From Variovorax sp. PBL-H6 (GTDB lineage: Bacteria; Pseudomonadota; Gammaproteobacteria; Burkholderiales; Burkholderiaceae_C), in NCBI RefSeq assembly GCF_901827155.1, contig NZ_LR594659.1:1488001-1552000 (forward strand): a DNA stretch of 64,000 nt, in the 5' to 3' direction. Below the pieces are notes generated by a model. The model had not been told where the DNA came from. It searched no databases and worked only from the letters and a program-made list of their open reading frames with translations. The translations under genes and the position numbers were made by a program. Of this stretch, positions 27,089 to 35,711 are shown piece after piece. How positions within the stretch are numbered: position 1 is the stretch's first letter; every line of letters starts with the position of its first letter.

Positions 27089-29126
27089 AACACTGCCCCT
27101 CCATTCCGCGCTGTGCCGCCGCGAGGCGCCGGCCTTCCAGCGCGCGATCCAGTCCGGCGATGACGTGGTCGTGGCCTGCACACAGGAAAAGCGGCTGTTC
27201 GGCGAGCTTGCGCAGCAAACGCCCGGCGCCGAATCGCCGATCCGGTTCGTCAACATCCGCGAGACCGGCGGCTGGAGCCGCGATGCGGCGGGTGCCAGCC
27301 CCAAGATTGCGGCGCTGCTCGCGCAGGCGCGCCTGCCGGAGCCTGAGCCGGTCGGCGTGGTCAGCTACAAGAGCCAGGGACGGGTGCTGGTGGTCGGTGC
27401 GCTCGACGAGGCGGAGCGCATTGCCGCGCTGCTGGCGGACACGCTGGAGATCACGATCTTCTCGCGCGGCCCCGGCAACGCAGGCGGTCTGCAGGAGCGC
27501 CGCTGGCCCGTCATTTCCGGCCGCCTCGATGCGCTCGTCGGGTGGCTCGGCGCCTTCCAGCTGCGCTGGACACGCGACAACGCGATCGACCTCGACCTGT
27601 GCACCCGCTGCAATGCCTGCCTCGTGGCCTGTCCCGAGCAGGCGATCGGGCTGGACTACCAGATCGACAACGAGAAGTGCCGGTCGCACCGCGATTGCGA
27701 GCGCGCCTGCACCGTGGCCGGCGCCATCGACTTCAGCCGCCCGGCCGAGGCCGTCGAAGTCGGCTTCGACCTGGTACTCGACCTGGGTGAGACGCCGCTC
27801 ATCGACTGGCACGCGCCGCCTCAAGGCTACTTTCACCTGCGCGGCGGCCTGGCGAATGTGCAGACGCCTTCGACCTTGCTGCAACTGCGCGAACTCGTGG
27901 GCGAGTTCGAGAAGCCCAAGTTCTTCGACTACCGACAGAAGCTCTGCGCCCACAGCCGCAACGAGCAAGTGGGCTGCAACGCCTGCATCGACGTCTGCTC
28001 GGCCCATGCGGTGAGCAGCGACAAGGCGCGCCAGCGCATCGTCGTCAATCCGAACCTTTGCGTTGGCTGCGGCGCCTGTACCACCGTGTGCCCGACGGGC
28101 GCGCTGGCCTACGCCTATCCGCATGCGCCCGATCAGGGGACCCGGCTGCGCACGCTGCTGTCCACCTATGCGTTGGCGGGTGGGCGCGATGCGGTTCTGC
28201 TGCTGCACGGCCGCGAAGGCGGCCAGGTCCTGATCGAGCAGCTGGGCCGCGAGGCGCGGCTCGGCCGCGCGCAGGGCGTCCCGGCCCAGGTGATTCCGGT
28301 CGGGCTCTGGCACGCGGCGAGCACCGGCATCGACCTGTGGCTGAGCGCCGTCGCCTTCGGCGCCTCGCAGGTGGCGGTGCTGGCGACCGGCGAGGAGGCG
28401 CCTGCGTACATCGATGCGCTGCGCGCGCAAATGGACGTCGCGCAGGCCGTGCTCGCGGGCCTGGGCTATACCGGCACGCATTTCCGGCTGATCGAGGCGG
28501 GCCAGCCCGCGGCGCTGGACCAGGCGCTGGCGCAACTGTGCGAAGCGCATCCGCAACGCCCTGCGGCGCCTGCGCGCTTCGCGATCGGTGCCGAGAAGCG
28601 CAGCACCCTCGAACTCGCGCTCGACCACCTCGTCGATGCCGCGCCTGCGATGAAGACCGGCCGCGACGCGCCGCTCGCCATCGCGCTGCCCGCGGCCTCG
28701 CCCTACGGCGCCCTCGACATCGACAAGAACAAGTGCACGATGTGCCTGGCTTGCGTGAGCGCCTGCCCCGCGAGTGCACTGCAGGACAACCCCAACGCGC
28801 CGCAGCTTCGCTTTATCGAGAAAAACTGCGTGCAGTGCGGCCTGTGCGCAAGCACCTGCCCCGAGGACGCGATCTCGCTCGTGCCGCGGCTGCTCGTGGC
28901 GCCCGAGCGCAGCCACCCGGTGGTCCTCAACGAAGCGAAGCCATGGCGCTGCATCCGCTGCGACAAGCCCTTCGGCACGCAGAAGGCCATCGAGGCCATG
29001 CTCGGCAAGCTGGTCGGCCACGCGATGTTCCAGGGCGAGGCGCTGGAGCGCCTCAAGATGTGCAGCGACTGCCGGGTCATCGACCTGTACAGCGCCTCCA
29101 ACGAACTCAGGATCACGCAGCTATGA
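27012..29126 (+). CDS. polyferredoxin of the formate dehydrogenase operon
   Basis: This 704-residue cytoplasmic Fe-S protein has ferredoxin-type CxxCxxCxxxC motifs at 197-207, 322-329 (CNACIDVC), 350-360, 575-585 and 606-616. A Cys-spaced variant lies at 223-233, further Cys pairs at 647/650 (CIRC) and 684/687 (CSDC), and CDC at 7-9. An Hdr/MvhD-like segment lies near 390-500. Up to seven clusters could form an electron wire. It sits between DUF3306 and the TorD-like chaperone gene. It probably connects FDH chemistry or maturation to other cytoplasmic electron carriers; a direct partner is not shown. Confidence 0.88.
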   Translation: MTTTLICDCNKTMPLEPKTLGAALAETLPLHSALCRREAPAFQRAIQSGDDVVVACTQEKRLFGELAQQTPGAESPIRFVNIRETGGWSRDAAGASPKIAALLAQARLPEPEPVGVVSYKSQGRVLVVGALDEAERIAALLADTLEITIFSRGPGNAGGLQERRWPVISGRLDALVGWLGAFQLRWTRDNAIDLDLCTRCNACLVACPEQAIGLDYQIDNEKCRSHRDCERACTVAGAIDFSRPAEAVEVGFDLVLDLGETPLIDWHAPPQGYFHLRGGLANVQTPSTLLQLRELVGEFEKPKFFDYRQKLCAHSRNEQVGCNACIDVCSAHAVSSDKARQRIVVNPNLCVGCGACTTVCPTGALAYAYPHAPDQGTRLRTLLSTYALAGGRDAVLLLHGREGGQVLIEQLGREARLGRAQGVPAQVIPVGLWHAASTGIDLWLSAVAFGASQVAVLATGEEAPAYIDALRAQMDVAQAVLAGLGYTGTHFRLIEAGQPAALDQALAQLCEAHPQRPAAPARFAIGAEKRSTLELALDHLVDAAPAMKTGRDAPLAIALPAASPYGALDIDKNKCTMCLACVSACPASALQDNPNAPQLRFIEKNCVQCGLCASTCPEDAISLVPRLLVAPERSHPVVLNEAKPWRCIRCDKPFGTQKAIEAMLGKLVGHAMFQGEALERLKMCSDCRVIDLYSASNELRITQL

Positions 29127-29181
29127 GCCGCAGGGCCGCTCCCAAGGCGAATACCGCAGCGCTTTGCGCGGAGGTCTTTTG

Positions 29182-29799
29182 ATGAGCGAGCGCTCCCCTG
29201 TCACTTCCGCGCTCGACGAGGAGCTCGCGCGCGCCGAGCTCTACGGGCTGCTCGCGCGGCTCTGGTATGCAGCGCCCGACGCCGAGCTGCTCGCCGCCTT
29301 CCAGGTCGCGCCCACCGAGGCACCGGCCGCCGGCGCCTTCCTCGAGGAGCCGTGGCGCCAGCTGGTGGGCGTCGCGCGCGGCCTCGACGCGGCGGCAGCG
29401 CACGACGAGTACGACGCGCTCTTCGGCGGCATCGGCAAGCCCGAGGTCTACCTGTTCGGCTCGCACTACCTCAGCGGCTTCCTCAACGACAAGCCGCTTG
29501 CGCGACTGCGCGGCGACCTGGACCGGCTGGGCCTGGCGCGCGAACAGGCGGTGTCCGAGACCGAGGACCACGTGGCCTGCCTGTTCGAGGTCATGCGCTA
29601 CCTGATCGCGGGCGAGGACGCCGCGATCGCCAACCTGGCGCAGCAGCAGGCCTTCTTCGCCACCCATGTGCAGCCCTGGATGGCCGCCATGTGCGATGCG
29701 GTGGCGCAGCATCCGAAGGCGCATTTCTACGCCGCGCTGGCTGCGTTGACCCGTGCCTTTGCCGAGGTCGAGGCCCAGGGCTTCGACATGCTCGACTGA
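29182..29799 (+). CDS. TorD/DmsD-family molybdoenzyme chaperone
   Basis: This 205-residue all-helical protein starts 7 bases after GGAGG. It carries the TorD core: RAELYGLLARLWY, DEYDALFGGIGKPEVYLFGS and ETEDHVACLFEVMRYLI. Family members bind the Tat leader of molybdoenzymes and hold them until the cofactor is inserted. The client is almost certainly the Tat-exported FdhA two genes downstream. Confidence 0.9.
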   Translation: MSERSPVTSALDEELARAELYGLLARLWYAAPDAELLAAFQVAPTEAPAAGAFLEEPWRQLVGVARGLDAAAAHDEYDALFGGIGKPEVYLFGSHYLSGFLNDKPLARLRGDLDRLGLAREQAVSETEDHVACLFEVMRYLIAGEDAAIANLAQQQAFFATHVQPWMAAMCDAVAQHPKAHFYAALAALTRAFAEVEAQGFDMLD

Positions 29800-29823
29800 G
29801 AAGCCGCCGTGAGGGGGCTTTCA

Positions 29824-29885
29824 TTGCCGACGTATTAGGGTCTGGACTAGTATCCAAACATATGTAACTGGTTTCATATCCAGTT
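29824..29885 (+). promoter_or_regulatory. candidate promoter and inverted repeat ahead of the fdhA genes
   Basis: TTGCCG (29824-29829) and TAGTAT (29848-29853), 18 bases apart, form a possible sigma-70 promoter. AACTGG and CCAGTT (29866-29871, 29880-29885) form a 6-bp inverted repeat in an AT-rich stretch before the small Tat gene. This suggests an internal, regulated transcription start. Confidence 0.4.
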
Positions 29886-29911
29886 TTGACAGAGCCACTC
29901 CTGGAGAAGAC

Positions 29912-30136
29912 ATGCAGGACAGCCATGCCGCCGGCACCAAGCCGGCGTCCCGCCGAAGTTTTTTTGTCGGCGCCGCCTCGGTCGGCGCAGCCGCAGCTGC
30001 CGTCACGGTGCTGCCCAAGATCGTCGAGGCGCCAGCCTCCGCCGCCACGCCCGCTCCCGGGCCGGCGCCCGAGAAGGGCGGTGGCTACAGCCTGAGCGAG
30101 CACGTCAAGCGCTACTACCGGTCGACATCGGCCTGA
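29912..30136 (+). CDS. small Tat-signal protein of the formate dehydrogenase region
   Basis: This 74-residue protein has a twin-arginine motif (SRRSFFVG, residues 14-20), a hydrophobic stretch, an Ala/Pro-rich linker and a conserved end (GGGYSLSEHVKRYYRSTSA). It belongs to the recognised 'formate dehydrogenase region TAT target' type, always next to a Tat-exported FDH. It may be an accessory subunit of the FdhABC complex in the periplasm; its exact role is unknown. Confidence 0.9.
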   Translation: MQDSHAAGTKPASRRSFFVGAASVGAAAAAVTVLPKIVEAPASAATPAPGPAPEKGGGYSLSEHVKRYYRSTSA

Positions 30137-30149
30137 GGAACGACACACC

Positions 30150-33143
30150 ATGCTGCTGACCCGCAAGTCGACCGTCACCGCGCGTGACGGCGAATCGATT
30201 CACGCCTCTTCGTCTTCGTCCTCCTCGCCCTTCGTCCACAGCCTGCGGCGCGGCCTCTCCAACGCCTTGCCGACCATGGACCGGCGCGCCTTCCTGCGGC
30301 GATCGGGCCTCGGGGTCGGGGTCGGCCTGGCTGCCGGCCAGCTCACGCTCATGCGCAAGTCGCAGGCGGCCGAGGGCAGGCCCGCGGCCGTCGGCGCCGG
30401 CAAGATCGAGGTCCGGCGCACCGTCTGCACCCATTGCTCGGTCGGCTGCGCCTCCGACGCCGTGGTCGAGAACGGCGTCTGGGTCCGGCAGGAGCCGGTC
30501 TTCGACTCGCCGCTCAATCTCGGCGCCCACTGCGCCAAGGGCGCCGCGCTGCGCGAGCACGGCCACGGCGAGTACCGGCTGCGCTACCCGATGAAGCTGG
30601 TCGACGGCAAGTACCAGCGCATCGGCTGGGACCAGGCGCTCGACGAGATCACCGCCAGGCTCAAGGAACTGCGCCAGGCCAGCGGGCCCGATTCGGTCTA
30701 CTGGATCGGCTCCAGCAAGCACAGCAACGAGCAGTCGTACCTGATGCGCAAGTTCGTGAGCTTCTTCGGCAGCAACAACTGCGACCACCAGGCGCGCATC
30801 TGCCACTCGACCACCGTCGCGGGTGTCGCGAACACATGGGGCTACGGCGCCATGACCAATTCGTACAACGACATGCGCAACTCCAAGGTCGCGCTCTACA
30901 TCGGTTCGAACGCCGCCGAGGCGCATCCCGTGAGCATGCTGCACATGCTGCATGCCAAGGAAAACGGCTGCAAGATGATCGTGGTCGATCCGCGGTTCAC
31001 GCGCACCGCCGCCAAGGCCGACGAGTACGTGCGCATCCGGTCCGGGTCCGACATCCCCTTCCTGTTCGGCCTGCTGCACCACATCTTCAAGAACGGCTGG
31101 GAAGACAAGAAGTACATCAACGACCGCGTCTTCGGCATGGAGGAGGTGCGTGCCGACGTGCTGGCCAAGTGGACGCCCGACAAGGTCGAGGAGGCCTGCG
31201 GCGTCAAGGAAGCCCAGATGGTGAAGATCGCGACCTGGCTCAACGAGAACCGCCCCGGCACCATCGTCTGGTGCATGGGCCAGACCCAGCACAGCATCGG
31301 CAACGCCATGGTGCGCGCCTCCTGCATCCTGCAGCTGGCGCTGGGGAACGTGGGCAAGTCGGGCGGCGGTACCAACATCTTCCGCGGCCACGACAACGTG
31401 CAGGGCGCCACCGACGTGGGCCCCAACCCCGACTCGCTGCCCGGCTACTACGGCATCGCCGACGGCGCATGGAAGCACTTCGCCGCTGCGTGGGGCGTGG
31501 ACTACGAGTGGATCAAGAAGCAGTTCGCCTCGCCCGCGATGATGACCAAGCCCGGCATCACGGTCTCGCGCTGGATCGACGGCGTGCTCGAGAAGAACGA
31601 GCTGATCGACCAGGACTCCAATCTGCGCGGCGTCTTCTACTGGGGCCATGCACCCAATTCGCAGACCCGCGGCCTCGAGATGAAGCGGGCGATGGACAAG
31701 CTCGACCTGCTGGTGGTGGTCGACCCGTACCCCTCGGCGACCGCGGCCATGGCCGCCATGCCGGGCCGGCCCGAGGACCTGAACCCCAAGCGCGCGGTCT
31801 ACCTGTTGCCGGCCTGCACCCAGTTCGAGACCAGCGGCTCAGTCACCGCGTCGAACCGCTCGCTGCAATGGCGCGAGAAGGTCATCGAGCCGCTGTGGGA
31901 GAGCCGCAGCGACCAGATGATCATGCAGCAGTTCGCCGACCGGCTCGGCTTCGGCAAGGAGCTCAGCAAGAACTACCGCATGCAGAAGGTCAAGGGCCTT
32001 GACGAGCCCATCCCCGACGACATCCTGCGCGAGATCAACAAGAGCTGCTGGACCATCGGCTACACCGGCCAGAGTCCCGAGCGCCTGCAGGCCCACATGC
32101 GCAACATGGGCGCCTTCGATGTACGCACGCTGCGCGCCAAGACGGGCAAGGACAAGGTCAACGGCTACGACCTCACGGGCGACTACTTCGGCTTGCCCTG
32201 GCCTTGCTACGGCACGCCCGAGCTCAAGCACCCAGGCAGCGCCAACCTCTACGACACCACGCGGCACGTGATGGACGGCGGCGGCAACTTCCGCGCCAAC
32301 TTCGGCGTGGAGCGCAACGGCAAGAACCTGCTGGCCGAGGACGGTTCGCACTCGCTGGGTGCCGAGATCACCACCGGCTATCCGGAGTTCGACCACCTGC
32401 TGCTGAAGAAGCTCGGCTGGTGGGACGAGCTCACCGATGCCGAGAAGGCCAAGGCCGAGGGCAAGAACTGGAAGACCGACTCCTCGGGCGGCATCATCCG
32501 CGTGACCATGAAGAACCACGGCTGCCACGTCTTCGGCAATGCCAAGGCGCGTGCGCTGGTGTGGAACTTCCCCGACGCCATCCCGCAGCACCGGGAGCCG
32601 CTGTACGGTACGCGGCCAGACCTGATGGCCAAGTACCCGACCCACGACGACAAGATGGCCTTCTGGCGGCTGCCCACTCTCTACAAGAGCGTGCAGCAGA
32701 AGAACATCGCGGACAAGTTGGCCGAGAAGTTCCCCTACATCATGACCTCCGGCCGCCTGGTCGAGTACGAGGGCGGCGGCGAGGAGACCCGCTCCAACCC
32801 CTGGCTCGCCGAGCTGCAGCAGGAGATGTTCATCGAGATCAACCCCAAGGTCGCAGCCGAGAAGAACATCCGCAACGGCGAGCGCGCCTGGGTCCACACG
32901 CCTACCGGTGCCAGGCTCAACGTGCAGGCGCTGGTCACCGAGCGAGTGGGGCCGGACACCGTCTTCATGCCCTTCCACTTCTCGGGCCACTGGCAGGGCG
33001 CGGACATGCTGGCCTACTACCCGGCCGGCGCGGCGCCGGTGGTGCGCGGCGAGGCGATCAACACCTCGACCACCTATGGCTACGACAGCGTGACCATGAT
33101 GCAAGAGACCAAGACCACCATCTGCAACGTCGAGAAGGCGTAG
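30150..33143 (+). CDS. fdhA: periplasmic formate dehydrogenase catalytic subunit (FdhA/FdnG-like)
   Basis: This 997-residue Tat-exported molybdo- or tungsto-enzyme oxidises formate. The twin-arginine motif is DRRAFLRRSG (44-53), preceded by 43 residues with a Ser run; a later start at 30276 (MDRRAF) is possible. One [4Fe-4S] site uses Cys 93, 96, 100 and 128 (CTHCSVGC). Cys 218 in HQARICHSTTVAG is the metal ligand where E. coli FdnG has selenocysteine. The MGD-binding C-terminal domain is complete. It is cotranscribed with the beta and gamma subunits and is the likely client of the TorD-like chaperone. Confidence 0.95.
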   Translation: MLLTRKSTVTARDGESIHASSSSSSSPFVHSLRRGLSNALPTMDRRAFLRRSGLGVGVGLAAGQLTLMRKSQAAEGRPAAVGAGKIEVRRTVCTHCSVGCASDAVVENGVWVRQEPVFDSPLNLGAHCAKGAALREHGHGEYRLRYPMKLVDGKYQRIGWDQALDEITARLKELRQASGPDSVYWIGSSKHSNEQSYLMRKFVSFFGSNNCDHQARICHSTTVAGVANTWGYGAMTNSYNDMRNSKVALYIGSNAAEAHPVSMLHMLHAKENGCKMIVVDPRFTRTAAKADEYVRIRSGSDIPFLFGLLHHIFKNGWEDKKYINDRVFGMEEVRADVLAKWTPDKVEEACGVKEAQMVKIATWLNENRPGTIVWCMGQTQHSIGNAMVRASCILQLALGNVGKSGGGTNIFRGHDNVQGATDVGPNPDSLPGYYGIADGAWKHFAAAWGVDYEWIKKQFASPAMMTKPGITVSRWIDGVLEKNELIDQDSNLRGVFYWGHAPNSQTRGLEMKRAMDKLDLLVVVDPYPSATAAMAAMPGRPEDLNPKRAVYLLPACTQFETSGSVTASNRSLQWREKVIEPLWESRSDQMIMQQFADRLGFGKELSKNYRMQKVKGLDEPIPDDILREINKSCWTIGYTGQSPERLQAHMRNMGAFDVRTLRAKTGKDKVNGYDLTGDYFGLPWPCYGTPELKHPGSANLYDTTRHVMDGGGNFRANFGVERNGKNLLAEDGSHSLGAEITTGYPEFDHLLLKKLGWWDELTDAEKAKAEGKNWKTDSSGGIIRVTMKNHGCHVFGNAKARALVWNFPDAIPQHREPLYGTRPDLMAKYPTHDDKMAFWRLPTLYKSVQQKNIADKLAEKFPYIMTSGRLVEYEGGGEETRSNPWLAELQQEMFIEINPKVAAEKNIRNGERAWVHTPTGARLNVQALVTERVGPDTVFMPFHFSGHWQGADMLAYYPAGAAPVVRGEAINTSTTYGYDSVTMMQETKTTICNVEKA

Positions 33144-33156
33144 AGGAAGCACCACG

Positions 33157-33777
33157 ATGGCAAGAATGAAATTCGTCTGCGACGCCGAGCGCTGCATCGA
33201 GTGCAACGGCTGCGTGACTGCCTGCAAGAACGAGAACGAGGTGCCCTGGGGCGTGAACCGCCGCCGGGTCGTCACGCTCAACGACGGGGTACCGGGCGAG
33301 AAGTCGATCTCGGTGGCCTGCATGCATTGCTCCGACGCGCCCTGCATGGCGGTGTGCCCGGTGCAATGCTTCTACCGCACGGAAGAGGGCGTCGTGCTGC
33401 ACGACAAGGACGTGTGCATCGGCTGCGGCTACTGCTCCTACGCCTGCCCCTTCGGTGCCCCGCAGTTCCCGGCCCAGGGTACCTTCGGCGCGCGCGGCAA
33501 GATGGACAAGTGCACCTTCTGCGCCGGCGGCCCCGAGGCCAACGGCTCGCAGGCCGAGTTCGAGAAGTACGGGCGCAACCGCCTGGCCGAGGGCAAGCTT
33601 CCGGCCTGCGCCGAGATGTGCTCGACGAAGGCGTTGCTGGCCGGCGACGGCGACGTGGTGGCCGACATCTTCCGCACGCGCGTTCTGCACCGCGGCAAGG
33701 GCGCCGAGGTCTGGGGCTGGGGCACGGCCTACGGCTCGCAGCAGGCCGGCACGCCGACCAACGGGGGCACGAAATGA
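33157..33777 (+). CDS. fdhB: formate dehydrogenase beta subunit (four [4Fe-4S])
   Basis: This 206-residue iron-sulfur subunit has four cysteine clusters: CIECNGCVTAC, CMHCSDAPCMAVCP, CIGCGYCSYACP and the split CTFC...CAEMC. It relays electrons from FdhA to the cytochrome b. It is shorter than E. coli FdnH (about 294 residues) and lacks the C-terminal membrane anchor. It has no signal of its own, so it should be exported with FdhA. It begins 13 bases after fdhA and overlaps the following lipoprotein by ATGA. Confidence 0.95.
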   Translation: MARMKFVCDAERCIECNGCVTACKNENEVPWGVNRRRVVTLNDGVPGEKSISVACMHCSDAPCMAVCPVQCFYRTEEGVVLHDKDVCIGCGYCSYACPFGAPQFPAQGTFGARGKMDKCTFCAGGPEANGSQAEFEKYGRNRLAEGKLPACAEMCSTKALLAGDGDVVADIFRTRVLHRGKGAEVWGWGTAYGSQQAGTPTNGGTK

Positions 33778-34049
33778 GGCGCCTGGCGCTGATCGCAGCG
33801 GCTTCGGCGGCCGTGGCCTTGCTCGCCGCGTGCGGCGAGAAGCCGCAGACCAACGCCCAGGGCGTGAAGTACGACGCCCCGCCGTGGAGCGGCACCAGCA
33901 CCGGCACCGGCTCGAATGCCGGCACGCAGGCGACCACCGGAACGGCGTTCACCGCCTCGGGCTGGAACGTGGGCGACAAGAACGCCTGGCAGCAGCACCT
34001 CAAGGTGCGCACGCAGAACGGCCAGAACGACTACACCCGCGACAACTGA
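33774..34049 (+). CDS. small lipoprotein of the formate dehydrogenase operon
   Basis: This 91-residue protein has a signal peptide and lipobox (LLAACGEKPQ, Cys about 20). A Ser/Thr/Gly-rich linker follows, then a polar end (NAWQQHLKVRTQNGQNDYTR). It has no recognised domain. Its position between fdhB and the cytochrome b gene, coupled by ATGA, suggests it helps hold or assemble the enzyme at the periplasmic side of the membrane. Confidence 0.8.
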   Translation: MRRLALIAAASAAVALLAACGEKPQTNAQGVKYDAPPWSGTSTGTGSNAGTQATTGTAFTASGWNVGDKNAWQQHLKVRTQNGQNDYTRDN

Positions 34050-34071
34050 AGAAGCGCAAGGAGGCTGCTGC

Positions 34072-35322
34072 ATGAGCTGCATCAACAAGCTGCTGAACGC
34101 CCTGACGCTGAGCGTCGCGCTGACGTCTGCGCTGGCCTGCGGCCTGGCCATGGCGCAGACGTCGAATCCCGTTGCCGGCGGTGCCGTCAGCGGCGCACCC
34201 GCGCCGCAGGCGCCTTCGGTCGAAGCCCCCGCGGCGCAGCAGCCCGGCGGCATCCGCAGCCAGAACATCTTCGAGGTCAAGCCCGAGGCCAGCGCCGATC
34301 CGAACTACTTCCAGCAGAGCAACGGCGAGCGCATGAAGGTGCAGCCCGGCAACAACGCGCCGATGTGGCGGCAGGTGGGGCAGGGTGTGACCGGCTACAG
34401 CAGCCTGCCCGTGACGCAGGCGCCCGAGGCCGGCAACCTGATCCAGCCCTTCGTGAAGTACCCGGGCTCGCGCCTGACCAACGCCGGCGAGGCCTGGCGC
34501 CAGGTGCGCAACGAGTGGATCATTCCCTACGGTGCCGCGTTTCTCTTCGTCGTGCTGCTGGCGATCGCCATCTACTACTTCACGCATGGGCCGATCCGTG
34601 AGCACGGTGCACCCACGGGTCGCAAGATCGAGCGCTTCACGCCCTTCGAGCGCGCCACCCACTGGTCGAACGCGATCGCCTTCGTGGTGCTGGCCGTCTC
34701 GGGCCTGGTGATGGCTTTTGGCCAGTTCTTCCTGCTGCCGATCATCGGCGCGTCGCTCTTCGGCGGCTTGACCTACGCGCTCAAGACTCTCCACAACTTC
34801 GTCGGGCCGCTGTTCGTGGTTTCGCTGGTGCTGATGTTCTTCACCTTCGTGCGCGACAACCTGCCGAGCATGGCCGACCTGAAATGGATGGCCAAGCTGG
34901 GTGGCCTGTTCGGCAGCCACGAGCCGCCGTCGCATCGCTTCAACGCGGGAGAGAAACTGGTCTTCTGGGGCGGCGTGCTGGTGCTGGGCGCAATCATCGC
35001 CGGCTCGGGCCTGTTCCTCGACAAGCTGCTGCCGGGCTTCGTCTACACGCGCGGCGAGATGCAGGTTGCGCACATGATCCATGCCGTGTCGACCATCCTG
35101 ATGATGGCGATGATCCTCGGCCACATCTACATCGGCACGATCGGCATGACGGGGGCCTACGATGCCATGCGCCACGGCTACGTGGACGAAACGTGGGCAC
35201 GCGAGCACCACGCGTATTGGTACGACGACATCGTCGCCGGCAAGATACCGGCACAGCGCAGCGCCGAGCTTCCCCCCGCCATGCCGGTGACCACCGCCCG
35301 CATCGAAGGAAACCCCTCATGA
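34072..35322 (+). CDS. fdhC: formate dehydrogenase gamma subunit, cytochrome b556
   Basis: This 416-residue membrane protein has AAGGAGG 7 bases upstream of its ATG. A signal-like start (to about residue 31) and a 120-residue periplasmic region precede the membrane part, unlike the 217-residue FdnI. Helices lie near 150-170, 205-225, 245-265, 305-325 and 345-365. Haem-ligand candidates are His in ERATHWSNAI, LHNFVGPLF and MIHAVS/GHIY. It transfers electrons to quinone. It overlaps the next gene by ATGA. Confidence 0.93.
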   Translation: MSCINKLLNALTLSVALTSALACGLAMAQTSNPVAGGAVSGAPAPQAPSVEAPAAQQPGGIRSQNIFEVKPEASADPNYFQQSNGERMKVQPGNNAPMWRQVGQGVTGYSSLPVTQAPEAGNLIQPFVKYPGSRLTNAGEAWRQVRNEWIIPYGAAFLFVVLLAIAIYYFTHGPIREHGAPTGRKIERFTPFERATHWSNAIAFVVLAVSGLVMAFGQFFLLPIIGASLFGGLTYALKTLHNFVGPLFVVSLVLMFFTFVRDNLPSMADLKWMAKLGGLFGSHEPPSHRFNAGEKLVFWGGVLVLGAIIAGSGLFLDKLLPGFVYTRGEMQVAHMIHAVSTILMMAMILGHIYIGTIGMTGAYDAMRHGYVDETWAREHHAYWYDDIVAGKIPAQRSAELPPAMPVTTARIEGNPS

Positions 35323-35711
35323 AGAAGATCGTGATCGCATGCGGGCTGGCGCTGGCCGCCAGCGCATTCGCCAAGCTGCCCCCGCCGTCCGCCACGCCCG
35401 AAGCCAAGGCCAAGGCCGCAGAAGCCGCCGCCAAGACGGCATGGACCGGAAAGGTCGAGGCTTACCAGTTGTGCCAGTCTCAGGACAAGGTGGCGGCCAA
35501 GTACCGCGCGGACGCAGCGGCCGCCGGCAAGCAGTTGCCACCGCCGCCGCCTTCGCTTCCCGCCTGCGCCGACCCGGGCCCCTTTGCCTTCACGCCTGCG
35601 GAGCAGAAGCCGCTCGAAACATCGGGCGCGCACTCGCCGCCCGGCAACGCCTCGTCGCCCCCGAGCAATAACCAGCCCGCCGCGGTCCTCAATCCCACGC
35701 CGAAACAGTGA
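35319..35711 (+). CDS. periplasmic protein of unknown function in the fdh operon
   Basis: This 130-residue protein has a cleavable signal (VIACGLALAASAFA). An Ala/Lys-rich helix and a pair of Cys (QLCQSQDK and LPACADPG) follow in a Pro-rich C-terminal half. No domain is recognised. It is coupled by ATGA to the cytochrome b gene and by GTGA to fdhD, so it belongs to the operon. The two Cys could form a disulfide. Confidence 0.75.
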   Translation: MKKIVIACGLALAASAFAKLPPPSATPEAKAKAAEAAAKTAWTGKVEAYQLCQSQDKVAAKYRADAAAAGKQLPPPPPSLPACADPGPFAFTPAEQKPLETSGAHSPPGNASSPPSNNQPAAVLNPTPKQ

